Part shown: piece by piece, positions 44,580 to 53,067 of the stretch
Layout: each line of letters begins with the position of its first letter
Position numbering within the stretch: position 1 is the first letter of the stretch
Origin: Chaera sp964544355
GTDB taxonomy: Bacteria > Patescibacteriota > Saccharimonadia > Saccharimonadales > Saccharimonadaceae
DNA length: 64,000 bases
Assembly (NCBI GenBank): GCA_964544355.1
Contig: CAZJAI010000001.1
Span: 1-64,000 of the forward strand
Reading direction: 5' to 3'
The notes under the pieces: generated by a model
What the model saw: the letters and a program-made list of their open reading frames with translations, nothing else
Told to the model about the DNA's origin: nothing
Databases searched by the model: none
Position numbers and translations under genes: made by a program

Positions 44580-46691
44580 ATGGGAGGCAGAAGACTAGCC
44601 AACCCCCAACAAGACAATGCCGGCCAGCGCCCCGCCGGCGGCAGGTTCGGTAAACATCACGGGCCGGCCAGCCGTGGCAACCACCAAAACAGCGTGCTGG
44701 CGCGCACCCAAACCAGGCGAGGCGAAGCCATCGCTGCTTCACGCCGCACCAGCGAAGCGGTTAATCTGCGCACTTCGCAGCACGTTATAGAGGTTCCGGT
44801 TAATAAATCGGTGTACAACGGCTACGGCGGAAGGCAGTTCAGCCTGAGCGCTCAACAGTCTCAGCGCGGGCAGCAGCATCCCGCCGGCCGGCCGGAGCTG
44901 AGAGTCATACCTATGGGCGGCCTAGGCGAAATGGGCATCGGCAAGAACATGATGGCCCTGGAATACGGTAACGACATTATTACCATAGACATGGGGCTGT
45001 TGTTTCCGGGGGACGATTATCCGGGCATTAACTACATTGTGCCGGATATTACCTATCTGGAGGAGAGAAAATCCAAACTCCGCGGGCATGTGTTTACTCA
45101 CGGCCACCTGGATCACATAGGCGCGTATAAACATTTTGCTCACCGCTTGCCAGCCCCGGTCTATGGCAGCAAGTTCACTATCGGCATACTGCAGCGCCAG
45201 ATGGAAGAAACCACCAGCGGTTATCAGCCTCAGTACGTGGTGTTAAACCCCGAAGCCCACGAGATAATCCGCCTGGGCGAGGCTTTTTCGATCGAGCTGG
45301 TGCGGGTTAACCATTCCATACCCGACGCCACCGCCGTCATCATTAGAACGCCGGTGGGCAACCTGGTGCATACCGGCGACTGGAGGTTCGAAGAAAATTC
45401 GGTAGACAGCAAAAAGTTCGACCTGCAGCGCTTGAGCGAAGTGGCCGCCAGGGAGGGTGTCCTGATGCTGATGAACGAAAGCACTAACTGCGAGTCAGAA
45501 GGCAAACACACCTATGGCGAGCTGGAAATCGGCCAGAATTTTTCAGAAATCATGCAAAAATACCCGTCCAGCCGGATCATCCTGAGCTGTTTTTCCAGCC
45601 ACATTCATCGCATCCAGCTGATACTGGAGGCCGCCCAAAAGCACGGCCGCAAAGTGGCGTTTTCAGGTTACAGTATGATTCAAAACCTGGAGGCGGCCCT
45701 GCGCTCGGGGGTGATTAAGGTGCCCAAAGACGTCATCGTCAAGATGGACGACATCATTAAGCTGCCCGACGGCAGAATCACCGTTGTCTGCACCGGCAGC
45801 CAGGGCGAGTTTAATGCCGTGCTGAACCGGATGGCCAGTGGCTCTCACAAACATATCAAAATTAAAAACAGCGACATTGTGGTGTTCAGCTCAAACCCGA
45901 TACCCGGCAACGAAAAGAACGTTGTCCGTACGGTCGACTCGCTGATGCGCGAAGGCTCCGAGGTGGTCCAGAACGGCAAAACCCACTTAACCGGCATAGG
46001 GCCGCTGCATCTGTCCGGCCATGCTTTCTATGACGATCACGTCAAGCTGATCGGCGCCCTGCACCCCAAGTTTTACCTGCCGATTCACGGGGAGTTCCAC
46101 ATGCTGGTACACAACGCCGAGATGGCTGAAAAAGCCGCGGGCATTCCCAAGTCCAACATTTTCGTCTGCGACGGCGGTGACGTGGTAACGCTGCGCCACG
46201 ACGGCACGGCGGCCAAAACCGGCCGGATACCCTCAGGCGGGGTGATGTATGACGATTCCGGCGCTGTGGTCAGCGAAGTGGTGCTGCGCGACCGGGTACA
46301 CATGGCCCACGAGGGCATCTTCGTGGTAGTCCTAACTGTTCAGCAGCGCACCGGCCGGTTGCTGAGTAGCCCGGACATCATCAGCCGGGGCTTCATTTAC
46401 CTGCGCGACAGCGAAGAGCTGGTCGGTTTGATCCGCCAGTACCTTAAGCAGAAGGCGGCGCGGAGTCTGGCCGGCCGCAAAACCGACCTTGACGCCCTGA
46501 AGCGCGAAATTAAAGACGAGATCAGCCATATCCTTTATGACGCAACCCGGCGCACGCCGATCGTTATACCGGTGATTAATGAAATCGCTCCCGAAGCCCG
46601 CCCGGTGCCGCTGCCGCCAAAAGTAGCGTCGCTGCCCAAACCGCCCCAAGTTGCGCCTCCTCCTAAAAACCTGCACATCAGGGAGATTTGA
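44580..46691 (+). CDS. rnj: ribonuclease J
   Basis: A 703-aa beta-CASP metallo-beta-lactamase nuclease with endonuclease and 5'-exonuclease activity in RNA decay and maturation. The core starts at LRVIPMGGLGEMGIGKN (about residue 107), with the metal motif THGHLDHIG (about 174-182), beta-CASP motifs and PIHGEFHMLVHN. The N-terminal 105 residues are a Gly/Gln/Arg-rich extension, probably disordered and RNA-binding, not found in B. subtilis RNase J. AAAGGAG precedes the ATG. Confidence 0.93.
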   Translation: MGGRRLANPQQDNAGQRPAGGRFGKHHGPASRGNHQNSVLARTQTRRGEAIAASRRTSEAVNLRTSQHVIEVPVNKSVYNGYGGRQFSLSAQQSQRGQQHPAGRPELRVIPMGGLGEMGIGKNMMALEYGNDIITIDMGLLFPGDDYPGINYIVPDITYLEERKSKLRGHVFTHGHLDHIGAYKHFAHRLPAPVYGSKFTIGILQRQMEETTSGYQPQYVVLNPEAHEIIRLGEAFSIELVRVNHSIPDATAVIIRTPVGNLVHTGDWRFEENSVDSKKFDLQRLSEVAAREGVLMLMNESTNCESEGKHTYGELEIGQNFSEIMQKYPSSRIILSCFSSHIHRIQLILEAAQKHGRKVAFSGYSMIQNLEAALRSGVIKVPKDVIVKMDDIIKLPDGRITVVCTGSQGEFNAVLNRMASGSHKHIKIKNSDIVVFSSNPIPGNEKNVVRTVDSLMREGSEVVQNGKTHLTGIGPLHLSGHAFYDDHVKLIGALHPKFYLPIHGEFHMLVHNAEMAEKAAGIPKSNIFVCDGGDVVTLRHDGTAAKTGRIPSGGVMYDDSGAVVSEVVLRDRVHMAHEGIFVVVLTVQQRTGRLLSSPDIISRGFIYLRDSEELVGLIRQYLKQKAARSLAGRKTDLDALKREIKDEISHILYDATRRTPIVIPVINEIAPEARPVPLPPKVASLPKPPQVAPPPKNLHIREI

Positions 46692-46700
46692 TATCCGCAG

Positions 46701-46729
46701 TTGCGAAGTAGTGTAAATTATGCTACAAT
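46701..46729 (+). promoter_or_regulatory. promoter upstream of ftsK
   Basis: TTGCGA (46701-46706), 17-bp spacer, TACAAT (46724-46729) with an extended TATGC before it. A second TATAAT (46769-46774) lies 13 nt before the ATG. The same TATGCTACAAT wording occurs at the promoter of the ART-like gene (58855-58866). Confidence 0.65.
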
Positions 46730-46787
46730 AAAAGTATAAGCGCATTGTAGGGTGCCGGCGCCAGGCGATATAATCAAAGGCAAGCTT

Positions 46788-48968
46788 ATGGCCAAAAGAA
46801 AAAGAACCAGAAAACCCGCCAAATCTGCGGCGGTCAAGCCCCGGCACAATCTGCCGGAAGGATTTTGGCAACAGGTGGCCGCCGTGGTGATGGCCGCCGT
46901 GGCCTTGCTGCTGATTTTGGCCATGTTCGGCTATGGCGGCCCGGTGCTGCTGGCGCTGCTGAGGGTCAGCTCGGCAGCCGTCGGCTGGTCGGTTTATCTG
47001 CTGCCTGTGGCGCTGGTTTATCTAGCGGCCGAAATTTTCCGAGCCGAGTCTAACCGTTTGCCTCTGGTTATGAAAGCGGCCACGGTACTGTTTTTCGTCT
47101 GGCTGGCCGGTTTTTTGCAGTTGTTTTTGCCTAATCCTGCCGACGCCGAAGCCGCCCGCGCCGGCCAGGGCGGCGGGCTGGCCGGGCTGGCCGTAGCCTC
47201 GGTTTTTTCGGCCATGCTGGACAGGCGCACTTCCGGCTTGGCGCTGGCCCTGCTGGCGCTGATTACTGCTCTGTTCGTGCTGCGCATGTCGCCCCGTTCG
47301 CTGCTTGATACGCTCAAGGGGATTTTCGGCCGTGAAGACGACGGGTCGCTGCGCAACAGCGAAGTAGCCGCCCGGATAGCCGCCGAGGCCGGGGGGAAGT
47401 CCGCCGCCATATCCGAACTGAAGCTGAACGAGGGCGTGCCCACGGTGCTGTCCGAGGGTGGTAGGCGGTTGAGCTCGTTTAAAAATAGTCTGGAGGGCCG
47501 GCATGACGATGACCAGACCGCCCTGACCGCGCCTCGCGACCCCGATTGGCAACCTCCCGGCCTGGAGTTGTTAGAGAAAAAACAGTCTCCGGCCGATGCC
47601 GGCGACGTTAAGCATAATGCCCAGATTATCCGCGATACTCTAAGCGAGTTCGGCATAGACGTGGACATGGAGGGCGCTAACATAGGCCCCAAAGTTACTC
47701 AATATACTCTGAGGCCGCCCAGCGGCGTCAAGCTGACCCGCATTACCGCCCTGGAAACCAACATAGCCCTTAATTTGGCGGCCCAGTCGCTGCGCATCGA
47801 AGCGCCGATTCCCGGCCAGCGGGCAGTGGGCATTGAGGTGCCTAACCGTAAAGCCGCCGATGTGCGCCTTTACGGCATACTGGCCTCATCCAACTGGCAG
47901 AGCATCGCCGCCAACGGCCCGCTGCCTTTCGCCATCGGCCGCGATATTGCCGGCAACGCCGTGGTAGGCGAGCTGGACTCTATGCCTCACGTGCTGATCG
48001 CCGGTCAGACCGGCTCTGGTAAATCGGTCATGATTAACACCATGCTGACCAGCTTGCTTTACCGTAACAGCCCCAGCGAAATGAAGCTGATCCTGGTAGA
48101 CCCCAAGCAGGTGGAAATGAACCAGTACAGCGATATCCCGCACTTGCTGGCGCCGGTAATCGTTGAACCGGAAAAATGTATCAGCGCCATGAAATGGGCC
48201 ATCGGCGAGATGGAGCGGCGCTACAGCCTGCTGGCCGAACAGCGAGTACGCAACATCCAGGGCTATAATCAGCAAAATCAGGACGCGGCCATGCCTTACG
48301 TCGTCATCGTGATTGACGAGCTGGCCGATCTAATGATGCTGGCAGCCCGCGACGTCGAAGCCCTGGTGGTGCGCTTGGCCCAAAAAGCCCGGGCGGTGGG
48401 CATTCATCTGGTGCTGGCTACCCAGCGGCCCAGCGTGGACGTCATCACCGGCCTGATAAAAGCCAACGTGCCGGCCCGCATCGCCTTCACCACCACCAGC
48501 CAGGTGGACAGCCGGACGATTCTCGACCAGGGCGGAGCCGAAAAACTGCTGGGTCAGGGCGATATGTTGCTACTGACGCCGCAAATGAGCAAACCCAAGC
48601 GTATTCAAGGCGCCTTTGTCAGCGAAGAAGAGGTTCTCAAAATTACCGATCACTTGCGCATGCAGCGTCCGCCCGAATACGACAACGAGATTACCGCCCA
48701 GCCGGTGCAGCTTAACGGCCGCGGCGGCGTGGTGATGGATTTTGACGGCGGCGGCGATGACGATCTGTACCGCGACGCCGTGCGGGTTGTGATAGAAGGC
48801 GGCAAAGCCAGCGCCACCTTGCTGCAGCGGCGTCTGAGAGTAGGATACGCCCGGGCCGCCCGACTGATTGAGACCATGGAAGAACAGGGCATTGTCGGGC
48901 CGGCCGACGGCGCCCGTCCCCGCGAAGTGCTGGTTAGCAGCATAGACGAGGTTTTCGGAGATTCTTGA
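46788..48968 (+). CDS. ftsK: DNA translocase FtsK/SpoIIIE
   Basis: A 726-aa septal DNA pump for chromosome segregation. A basic N-terminus (MAKRKRTRKP) is followed by about four TM segments (residues 25-165), a linker, the alpha/beta motor (Walker A GQTGSGKSVMINTML, Walker B VVIVIDELADLMM, LATQRPSVDVITGLIKAN) and the winged-helix gamma domain (ASATLLQRRLRVGYARAARLI, given in part) that reads orientation sequences. I use ATG 46788; an upstream in-frame ATG would place 12 residues inside the promoter. Confidence 0.95.
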   Translation: MAKRKRTRKPAKSAAVKPRHNLPEGFWQQVAAVVMAAVALLLILAMFGYGGPVLLALLRVSSAAVGWSVYLLPVALVYLAAEIFRAESNRLPLVMKAATVLFFVWLAGFLQLFLPNPADAEAARAGQGGGLAGLAVASVFSAMLDRRTSGLALALLALITALFVLRMSPRSLLDTLKGIFGREDDGSLRNSEVAARIAAEAGGKSAAISELKLNEGVPTVLSEGGRRLSSFKNSLEGRHDDDQTALTAPRDPDWQPPGLELLEKKQSPADAGDVKHNAQIIRDTLSEFGIDVDMEGANIGPKVTQYTLRPPSGVKLTRITALETNIALNLAAQSLRIEAPIPGQRAVGIEVPNRKAADVRLYGILASSNWQSIAANGPLPFAIGRDIAGNAVVGELDSMPHVLIAGQTGSGKSVMINTMLTSLLYRNSPSEMKLILVDPKQVEMNQYSDIPHLLAPVIVEPEKCISAMKWAIGEMERRYSLLAEQRVRNIQGYNQQNQDAAMPYVVIVIDELADLMMLAARDVEALVVRLAQKARAVGIHLVLATQRPSVDVITGLIKANVPARIAFTTTSQVDSRTILDQGGAEKLLGQGDMLLLTPQMSKPKRIQGAFVSEEEVLKITDHLRMQRPPEYDNEITAQPVQLNGRGGVVMDFDGGGDDDLYRDAVRVVIEGGKASATLLQRRLRVGYARAARLIETMEEQGIVGPADGARPREVLVSSIDEVFGDS

Positions 48969-48991
48969 CAAGCCGCCATTTAGGGTATAAA
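48965..48991 (+). promoter_or_regulatory. promoter of the gene at 49002
   Basis: TTGACA (48965-48970) overlaps the ftsK stop; TATAAA (48986-48991) follows at 15 bp and sits 10 nt before the next ATG, so the transcript would be leaderless or nearly so. Confidence 0.6.
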
Positions 48992-49001
48992 TTGCCTCTT
49001 T

Positions 49002-49454
49002 ATGATAGAGCAGGGCCAGGAAAGGCCGCCCGACGAGCGGCTTAAGCAGCTTGAAGATCAGGTCCGCCGTACTCTGAGCGACTTCGGGGCGAAAGATCTG
49101 ACATATTTTGAACGCCTGGGCGACAAGACCACCTCGGCTCTTTTTGGCATAGCCGGTGATAAGCAGGGCTGGCAGGCCAGATTGGATTTTTTCGGCCAGG
49201 AAGAAGAGGGGACGGTACTGGAAAACCGGGGCGGCGAAACGAACATGTGGATTTACGGCAGGGTGCCGGCTCGCAACGGCGGCTGGGAGTGCAAGTGGAG
49301 GCAGGAGGCCGTTTTACTCGGAGATATCACCCGCTTTGAAGCCTGGCTAAAAATCGTCAAATCGCCTCATCGGCGCGGCAGGCTGCGAATCACCAAGCAG
49401 CCGGAAAGTTTAAGCGGCTGGATCGCCAGAATGCGGACCCGCCCGCACAGCTAG
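49002..49454 (+). CDS. small soluble hypothetical protein, 150 aa
   Basis: Not recognised. A charged N-terminal helix (PPDERLKQLEDQVRRTL) is followed by a beta-rich middle with several Trp (GWQARLDFFGQ, MWIYGRVP, GGWECKWRQEAVL) and a basic C-terminus (SPHRRGRLRITK). No signal peptide or TM. It follows ftsK with its own promoter. Confidence 0.62.
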   Translation: MIEQGQERPPDERLKQLEDQVRRTLSDFGAKDLTYFERLGDKTTSALFGIAGDKQGWQARLDFFGQEEEGTVLENRGGETNMWIYGRVPARNGGWECKWRQEAVLLGDITRFEAWLKIVKSPHRRGRLRITKQPESLSGWIARMRTRPHS

Positions 49455-49501
49455 CGGTCGGTTTTTGTAATAAATAATACTTAGAGAAGAGTCGAAATCT
49501 G

Positions 49502-49978
49502 ATGGAGCGACTTGAAGACCAACCATTGCCGCCTCTTTGCCTGCTGGAGTCTGGTCTGAGAATAGGCCTGGACGATGTCTGCAAAACCGCCGGCCTGGAT
49601 TTTGCTCCGCCCAAAAACGGACAAAACGTAGCCGAAGTGTCGGGCCGTTGGCGCAGCGCCGAAGACGAACAGAAAATTGAAGGCATGCGGATTATAACGA
49701 GCGTGGGCTGCGACGGCAGAATAAGGCGCGAATTCGGGATCCACGCTTTCAAGGGGGACAAAGAGTTGTACGACTGCAGGTTTTTAGAGATAGACGGTTC
49801 ATGGTTTTCTCAGAACCTGCCCGGCAGCCAAGATGGTAGGCTGATGCCCATGGAGGGCATTGCCGGCCGAACCTGGCTGAAATTAGCCCTTGACAGCTTG
49901 GAATGGCTGCGAAGCAGATGGAGCCGCCGGGCCTCGGATATTTTATGGAAGACGAGAGTCTATCGGCGAAACAGCTAA
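49502..49978 (+). CDS. small soluble hypothetical protein, 158 aa
   Basis: Not recognised. It contains three or four short beta stretches (MRIITSVGCDGRIRREFGI; YDCRFLEIDGSWF), several Cys and Trp, and a basic C-terminal helix (LEWLRSRWSRRAS). No signal peptide. It lies in tandem with the 150-aa unknown after 47 bp; a TAATAC hexamer sits about 25 nt before the ATG. Confidence 0.58.
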   Translation: MERLEDQPLPPLCLLESGLRIGLDDVCKTAGLDFAPPKNGQNVAEVSGRWRSAEDEQKIEGMRIITSVGCDGRIRREFGIHAFKGDKELYDCRFLEIDGSWFSQNLPGSQDGRLMPMEGIAGRTWLKLALDSLEWLRSRWSRRASDILWKTRVYRRNS

Positions 49979-50029
49979 GTCCGGGGGCTACTACGAAGCA
50001 GCCGGCGGCCTTATGAAGCGGTTTCGAGG

Positions 50030-50058
50030 TTGTCAGAAGAAGAACCCGGTTGTATAAT
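50030..50058 (+). promoter_or_regulatory. promoter of the rpsF-ssb-rpsR operon
   Basis: TTGTCA (50030-50035), 17-bp spacer ending TG, TATAAT (50053-50058). The 85-nt leader contains GTTAA/TTAAC and CCGT/ACGG small hairpins, possible sites for S6:S18 feedback control. Confidence 0.8.
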
Positions 50059-50143
50059 TTTAGGGAGTTAACAATTCTTAACCTGCGGCCCGCGCTTTAG
50101 CGGCCCGCTCCGTCCGATACGGAACCAAAGGAGAAAAGATCGG

Positions 50144-50497
50144 GTGAAAGATTACGAACTAACGGTGCTGCTGCACCCCGAAACGGAGCCGGCCTCCAAA
50201 AAATCGCTGGAAAAAATCCGCAAGCTGGTCGAGGAGGCCGGCGGCAAGATCATCAAGGAAGAATCCCAGGGAAAACGCCACATGGCGTACGCCATCAAAG
50301 GCCAGACCTCGGCTGTGTACGTTTATTTTGAACTGAGCCTGCCGCCGGAGGCGGTTAAGAAGCTGGACACGGCACTTAATATCACCGACGCAGTCATCAG
50401 ACATTTGATAGTTAAAGTGGATGAAAAGGCCCGGGCGGCGCTAGAAGCTGACGCCAAGGCCGGCAAAGGAGAGGGCGGCGATGAGCAAAAGCATTAA
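50144..50497 (+). CDS. rpsF: small ribosomal subunit protein S6
   Basis: A 117-aa bS6. It has the KDYELTVLLHPE start and the AYAIKGQTSAVYVYFELSLP core strand. The C-terminal 20 residues are Lys/Ala/Glu/Gly-rich. The start is GTG with AAAGGAG 10 nt before it. It overlaps ssb by 17 bp. Confidence 0.95.
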   Translation: MKDYELTVLLHPETEPASKKSLEKIRKLVEEAGGKIIKEESQGKRHMAYAIKGQTSAVYVYFELSLPPEAVKKLDTALNITDAVIRHLIVKVDEKARAALEADAKAGKGEGGDEQKH

Positions 50498-50951
50498 TCA
50501 GGTTCTGCTGATGGGTAACTTGACCCGCGACCCGGAGCTTCGCACCACCAACAGCGGGCAGAGCGTTTGCAGTTTCTCTCTGGCGGTTAACCGCAGTTGG
50601 CAGGGGAGCGACGGCACCACCCAGGACGCGGTGGATTATTTCGACGTTACCGCCTGGGGCAAGCTCGGCGAACTGGTCAGCCAGTACCTGCAAAAGGGCC
50701 GGCGCTGCCTGGTGCAGGGCCGCTTGAGTCAGCGCAGCTGGGAGCAGGACGGCCAAAAGCGCAGCAAAGTTGAGGTAGTGGCAAACGACGTTACCTTTCT
50801 CGACAGTCCGGGCAGCCGCAGCAGCAACAGCAACGACGGCAGCGGCGCGGAGGGCGGCAAAGAGCCAGCCAAATCTTCCAAAAAGTCCGACGACGTAGTG
50901 GTTGAAGATATCGACGACAAACCGATTGATCTGTCCGAGATCCCGTTCTAA
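50481..50951 (+). CDS. ssb: single-stranded DNA-binding protein
   Basis: A 156-aa SSB. The N-terminal OB fold (INQVLLMGNLTRDPELRTTNSG, given in part) is followed by a low-complexity Ser/Asn/Gly linker and the acidic tail ending DLSEIPF, which recruits partner proteins. Located as usual between rpsF and rpsR. Confidence 0.95.
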   Translation: MSKSINQVLLMGNLTRDPELRTTNSGQSVCSFSLAVNRSWQGSDGTTQDAVDYFDVTAWGKLGELVSQYLQKGRRCLVQGRLSQRSWEQDGQKRSKVEVVANDVTFLDSPGSRSSNSNDGSGAEGGKEPAKSSKKSDDVVVEDIDDKPIDLSEIPF

Positions 50952-51013
50952 GCCGTTAAACTTTTTTAAGCATCAAACCAACGCGTAACCAAATGTAATT
51001 TTTAGGAGCAATA

Positions 51014-51214
51014 ATGATCAGACGTTACAAAAAAGACGCGCCGCAGTATTTTGACTACAAGGACGTCAAAACCCTGTCGAGGTTTATCAACGCCTACGGT
51101 CAAATTGAGCCGGCCTCCAAAACCGGCTTGAACGCCAGGCAGCAAAAGAGGCTAAGCGTGGCGGTAAAGCGGGCCCGCCACCTGGCGCTGCTGCCGTTCG
51201 AATCCGTAGGCTAA
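51014..51214 (+). CDS. rpsR: small ribosomal subunit protein S18
   Basis: A 66-aa bS18. It has FDYKDVKTLSRFINAYGQI and KTGLNARQQKRLSVAVKRARHLALLPF (given in part), all conserved. AGGAGC lies before the ATG. In most bacteria rplI (L9) comes next; here efp follows instead. Confidence 0.96.
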   Translation: MIRRYKKDAPQYFDYKDVKTLSRFINAYGQIEPASKTGLNARQQKRLSVAVKRARHLALLPFESVG

Positions 51215-51251
51215 CCAGACGCCGCCGGATAAATTAAGAGCCGCTCAAGCC

Positions 51252-51815
51252 ATGTACGGTCCAACAGATCTTAAAAAAGGCACGGTTATCCAGCTCAACG
51301 GTAAGCCGTATAAGGTGGTTGAGTATGCCCAGAAAGTCATGGGCAGGGGCGGCAGCATCGTGAACGTCAAACTCAAAAACCTGATCGACGGCTCGGTGCT
51401 GCCAAAAACTTTCAAGGGCGCCGACAAAATCGAGCCGGCCGATCTGGCCGGCCGCAGCGCCCAGTATCTGTATCGGGATGGCGATCGGTTTTACTTTATG
51501 GATCCCGAGAGTTTCGAGCAGTTTGATCTGCCGGCCGAAACTGTGGACGAAGCCGCCTGTTATATCAAAGAAGGCGACAGTATCGGCCTGCAGTTGGTCG
51601 GCGGGCAAGTCATCAGCCTGGAAATTCCCAAAAATTTACCGCTAAAAGTAACCTATACCGAAAACATTGTCAGAGGCGATACGGCTTCGGGAAACGTCAT
51701 GAAAGACGCCACCCTGGAAACCGGTTACGTGCTTAAAGTACCGTCGTTTATCAAAGCGGGGGACGTTATCAAGGTAGATACCCGCAGCGGCCAATACCTT
51801 GAGCGGCAGCGCTGA
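51252..51815 (+). CDS. efp: elongation factor P
   Basis: A 187-aa EF-P that relieves ribosome stalling at polyproline. It has KOW-like domain I, OB domains II and III (VTYTENIVRGDTASGNVMKDA in part; GDVIKVDTRSGQYLER). The tip of the loop is M30-G-R32-G-G: Arg at the modified position, as in EarP-type EF-P, but without the adjacent Pro. Polyproline stretches in the surface proteins (14 prolines at 32338-32380) give it obvious clients. Confidence 0.95.
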   Translation: MYGPTDLKKGTVIQLNGKPYKVVEYAQKVMGRGGSIVNVKLKNLIDGSVLPKTFKGADKIEPADLAGRSAQYLYRDGDRFYFMDPESFEQFDLPAETVDEAACYIKEGDSIGLQLVGGQVISLEIPKNLPLKVTYTENIVRGDTASGNVMKDATLETGYVLKVPSFIKAGDVIKVDTRSGQYLERQR

Positions 51816-52306
51816 TGGCCGACCATGCCGACAAGCGAAGCCAGTTGATCATCCTGGCCTGTCTTGATCCGGTAGAGCTGGGCGTTATGAAACGGTTTCC
51901 CAGGCACCTTACTCTGGTGCCGTGGTTCAGTTTGCCGCTTGGCGATATTGATGGCTTGAAAAATGAGCTGGCATCGGCGGCGGGCCATATTCGGCCGGTC
52001 GCGCTGACCGGAGGCGATGCGACCGATTTTGGCGAATCGGGCGAGGCCAGGGTCAGGCTGCTCAAGGATGTCACGGCCGTCAAACTGGCTCATCTGAGCC
52101 TGCTGAATCTGGTAAAAAACTTTGGCGGGCGGCTCAGATCCGACCAATATTGCGGCGACTCCTACGTGCCTCACGTTACCCGGCAGGAAGACGGCTGGCT
52201 GGAGCGCAACGAAAGCTGGACGCTGCGCCGGCTGCAACTGGGCCAGGCGATTGAATCGGCTCATGGCAAGCGGCGGATAGCGGCCGACTTCCCCTTGGGA
52301 GAGTAG
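51815..52306 (+). CDS. 2H phosphoesterase / 2'-5' RNA ligase-like protein
   Basis: A 163-aa protein with two H-x-T motifs, H31LT33 (RHLTLVP) and H120VT122 (YVPHVT), spaced as in the LigT/2H phosphoesterase superfamily. These act on 2',3'-cyclic or 2'-5' phosphodiesters. Its start overlaps the efp stop (TGATG), so it is coupled to efp. Confidence 0.8.
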   Translation: MADHADKRSQLIILACLDPVELGVMKRFPRHLTLVPWFSLPLGDIDGLKNELASAAGHIRPVALTGGDATDFGESGEARVRLLKDVTAVKLAHLSLLNLVKNFGGRLRSDQYCGDSYVPHVTRQEDGWLERNESWTLRRLQLGQAIESAHGKRRIAADFPLGE

Positions 52307-52308
52307 CC

Positions 52309-53067
52309 GTGGTCGACAGGCTGGACAACGCCATGCGCCGGCGCGGCCTTTGCGCCAGCCGTTCCCAAGCGGAAAATCTGATCAAACTGGGCAGGGTAAC
52401 GGTTGACGGTCGTCTCGTCACCAAGCCGTCCGCCCCGGTTACGCCGCGGGCCGCCATAAATATTTCCGGCCATACCTATGTAGGGAGGGCGGGGCTGAAA
52501 CTGGAAGCCGCTAATCATATTTTTAAACTGGATTTCAACGATAAAACGGTGCTGGATGCCGGCGCCAGCACCGGCGGTTTCACCGACTACGCCTTGCGCC
52601 GCGGCGCTAAACTAGTTTACGCGGTTGACGTGGGCAGCGGGCAGCTGCATCCCAGCCTGCGCAACGACAAAAGGGTAATTAATTTGGAAAAAACCGATAT
52701 TCGCGATGTGGCTGTCGACGCCGCGGCGGGCAAGGCCGGTTTGCCGCAGCTACCCGATATCGTTCTGGCCGATTTGTCGTTCATAGGCTTGCGGCTGGTT
52801 TTGCCGCATCTGGGCGGCTTGGCCGGCAAAAACGGCGTTTTAGTGGTTTTGTTCAAGCCGCAGTTCGAAGCCGGTCCGGCCAGTCTAAACGGGGGAGTAA
52901 TTAAAAACGACACCGTCCGGCGCCGCCTGCTAAAACAATTCGAAGCCTGGCTGGCGCCTCGTTTTCAGATATTGGCCAAAGCCGACAGCCCCGTCAAGGG
53001 CGCCAAGGGTAATCACGAAACATTTTACATGCTGAAAGTCCGGTCTGATTCTGCGTTTACACGTTAA
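52309..53067 (+). CDS. tlyA: TlyA-family rRNA 2'-O-methyltransferase
   Basis: A 252-aa protein: an N-terminal S4 RNA-binding domain (LCASRSQAENLIKLGRVTVDG in part), then an FtsJ-type methyltransferase (VLDAGASTGGFTDYAL as the SAM loop; IVLADLSFIGLRLVLP; GNHETFYML). TlyA methylates 16S/23S rRNA and some members are haemolysin-like. GTG start 2 nt after the previous stop. Its end overlaps convergent ychF by 11 bp. Confidence 0.9.
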   Translation: MVDRLDNAMRRRGLCASRSQAENLIKLGRVTVDGRLVTKPSAPVTPRAAINISGHTYVGRAGLKLEAANHIFKLDFNDKTVLDAGASTGGFTDYALRRGAKLVYAVDVGSGQLHPSLRNDKRVINLEKTDIRDVAVDAAAGKAGLPQLPDIVLADLSFIGLRLVLPHLGGLAGKNGVLVVLFKPQFEAGPASLNGGVIKNDTVRRRLLKQFEAWLAPRFQILAKADSPVKGAKGNHETFYMLKVRSDSAFTR

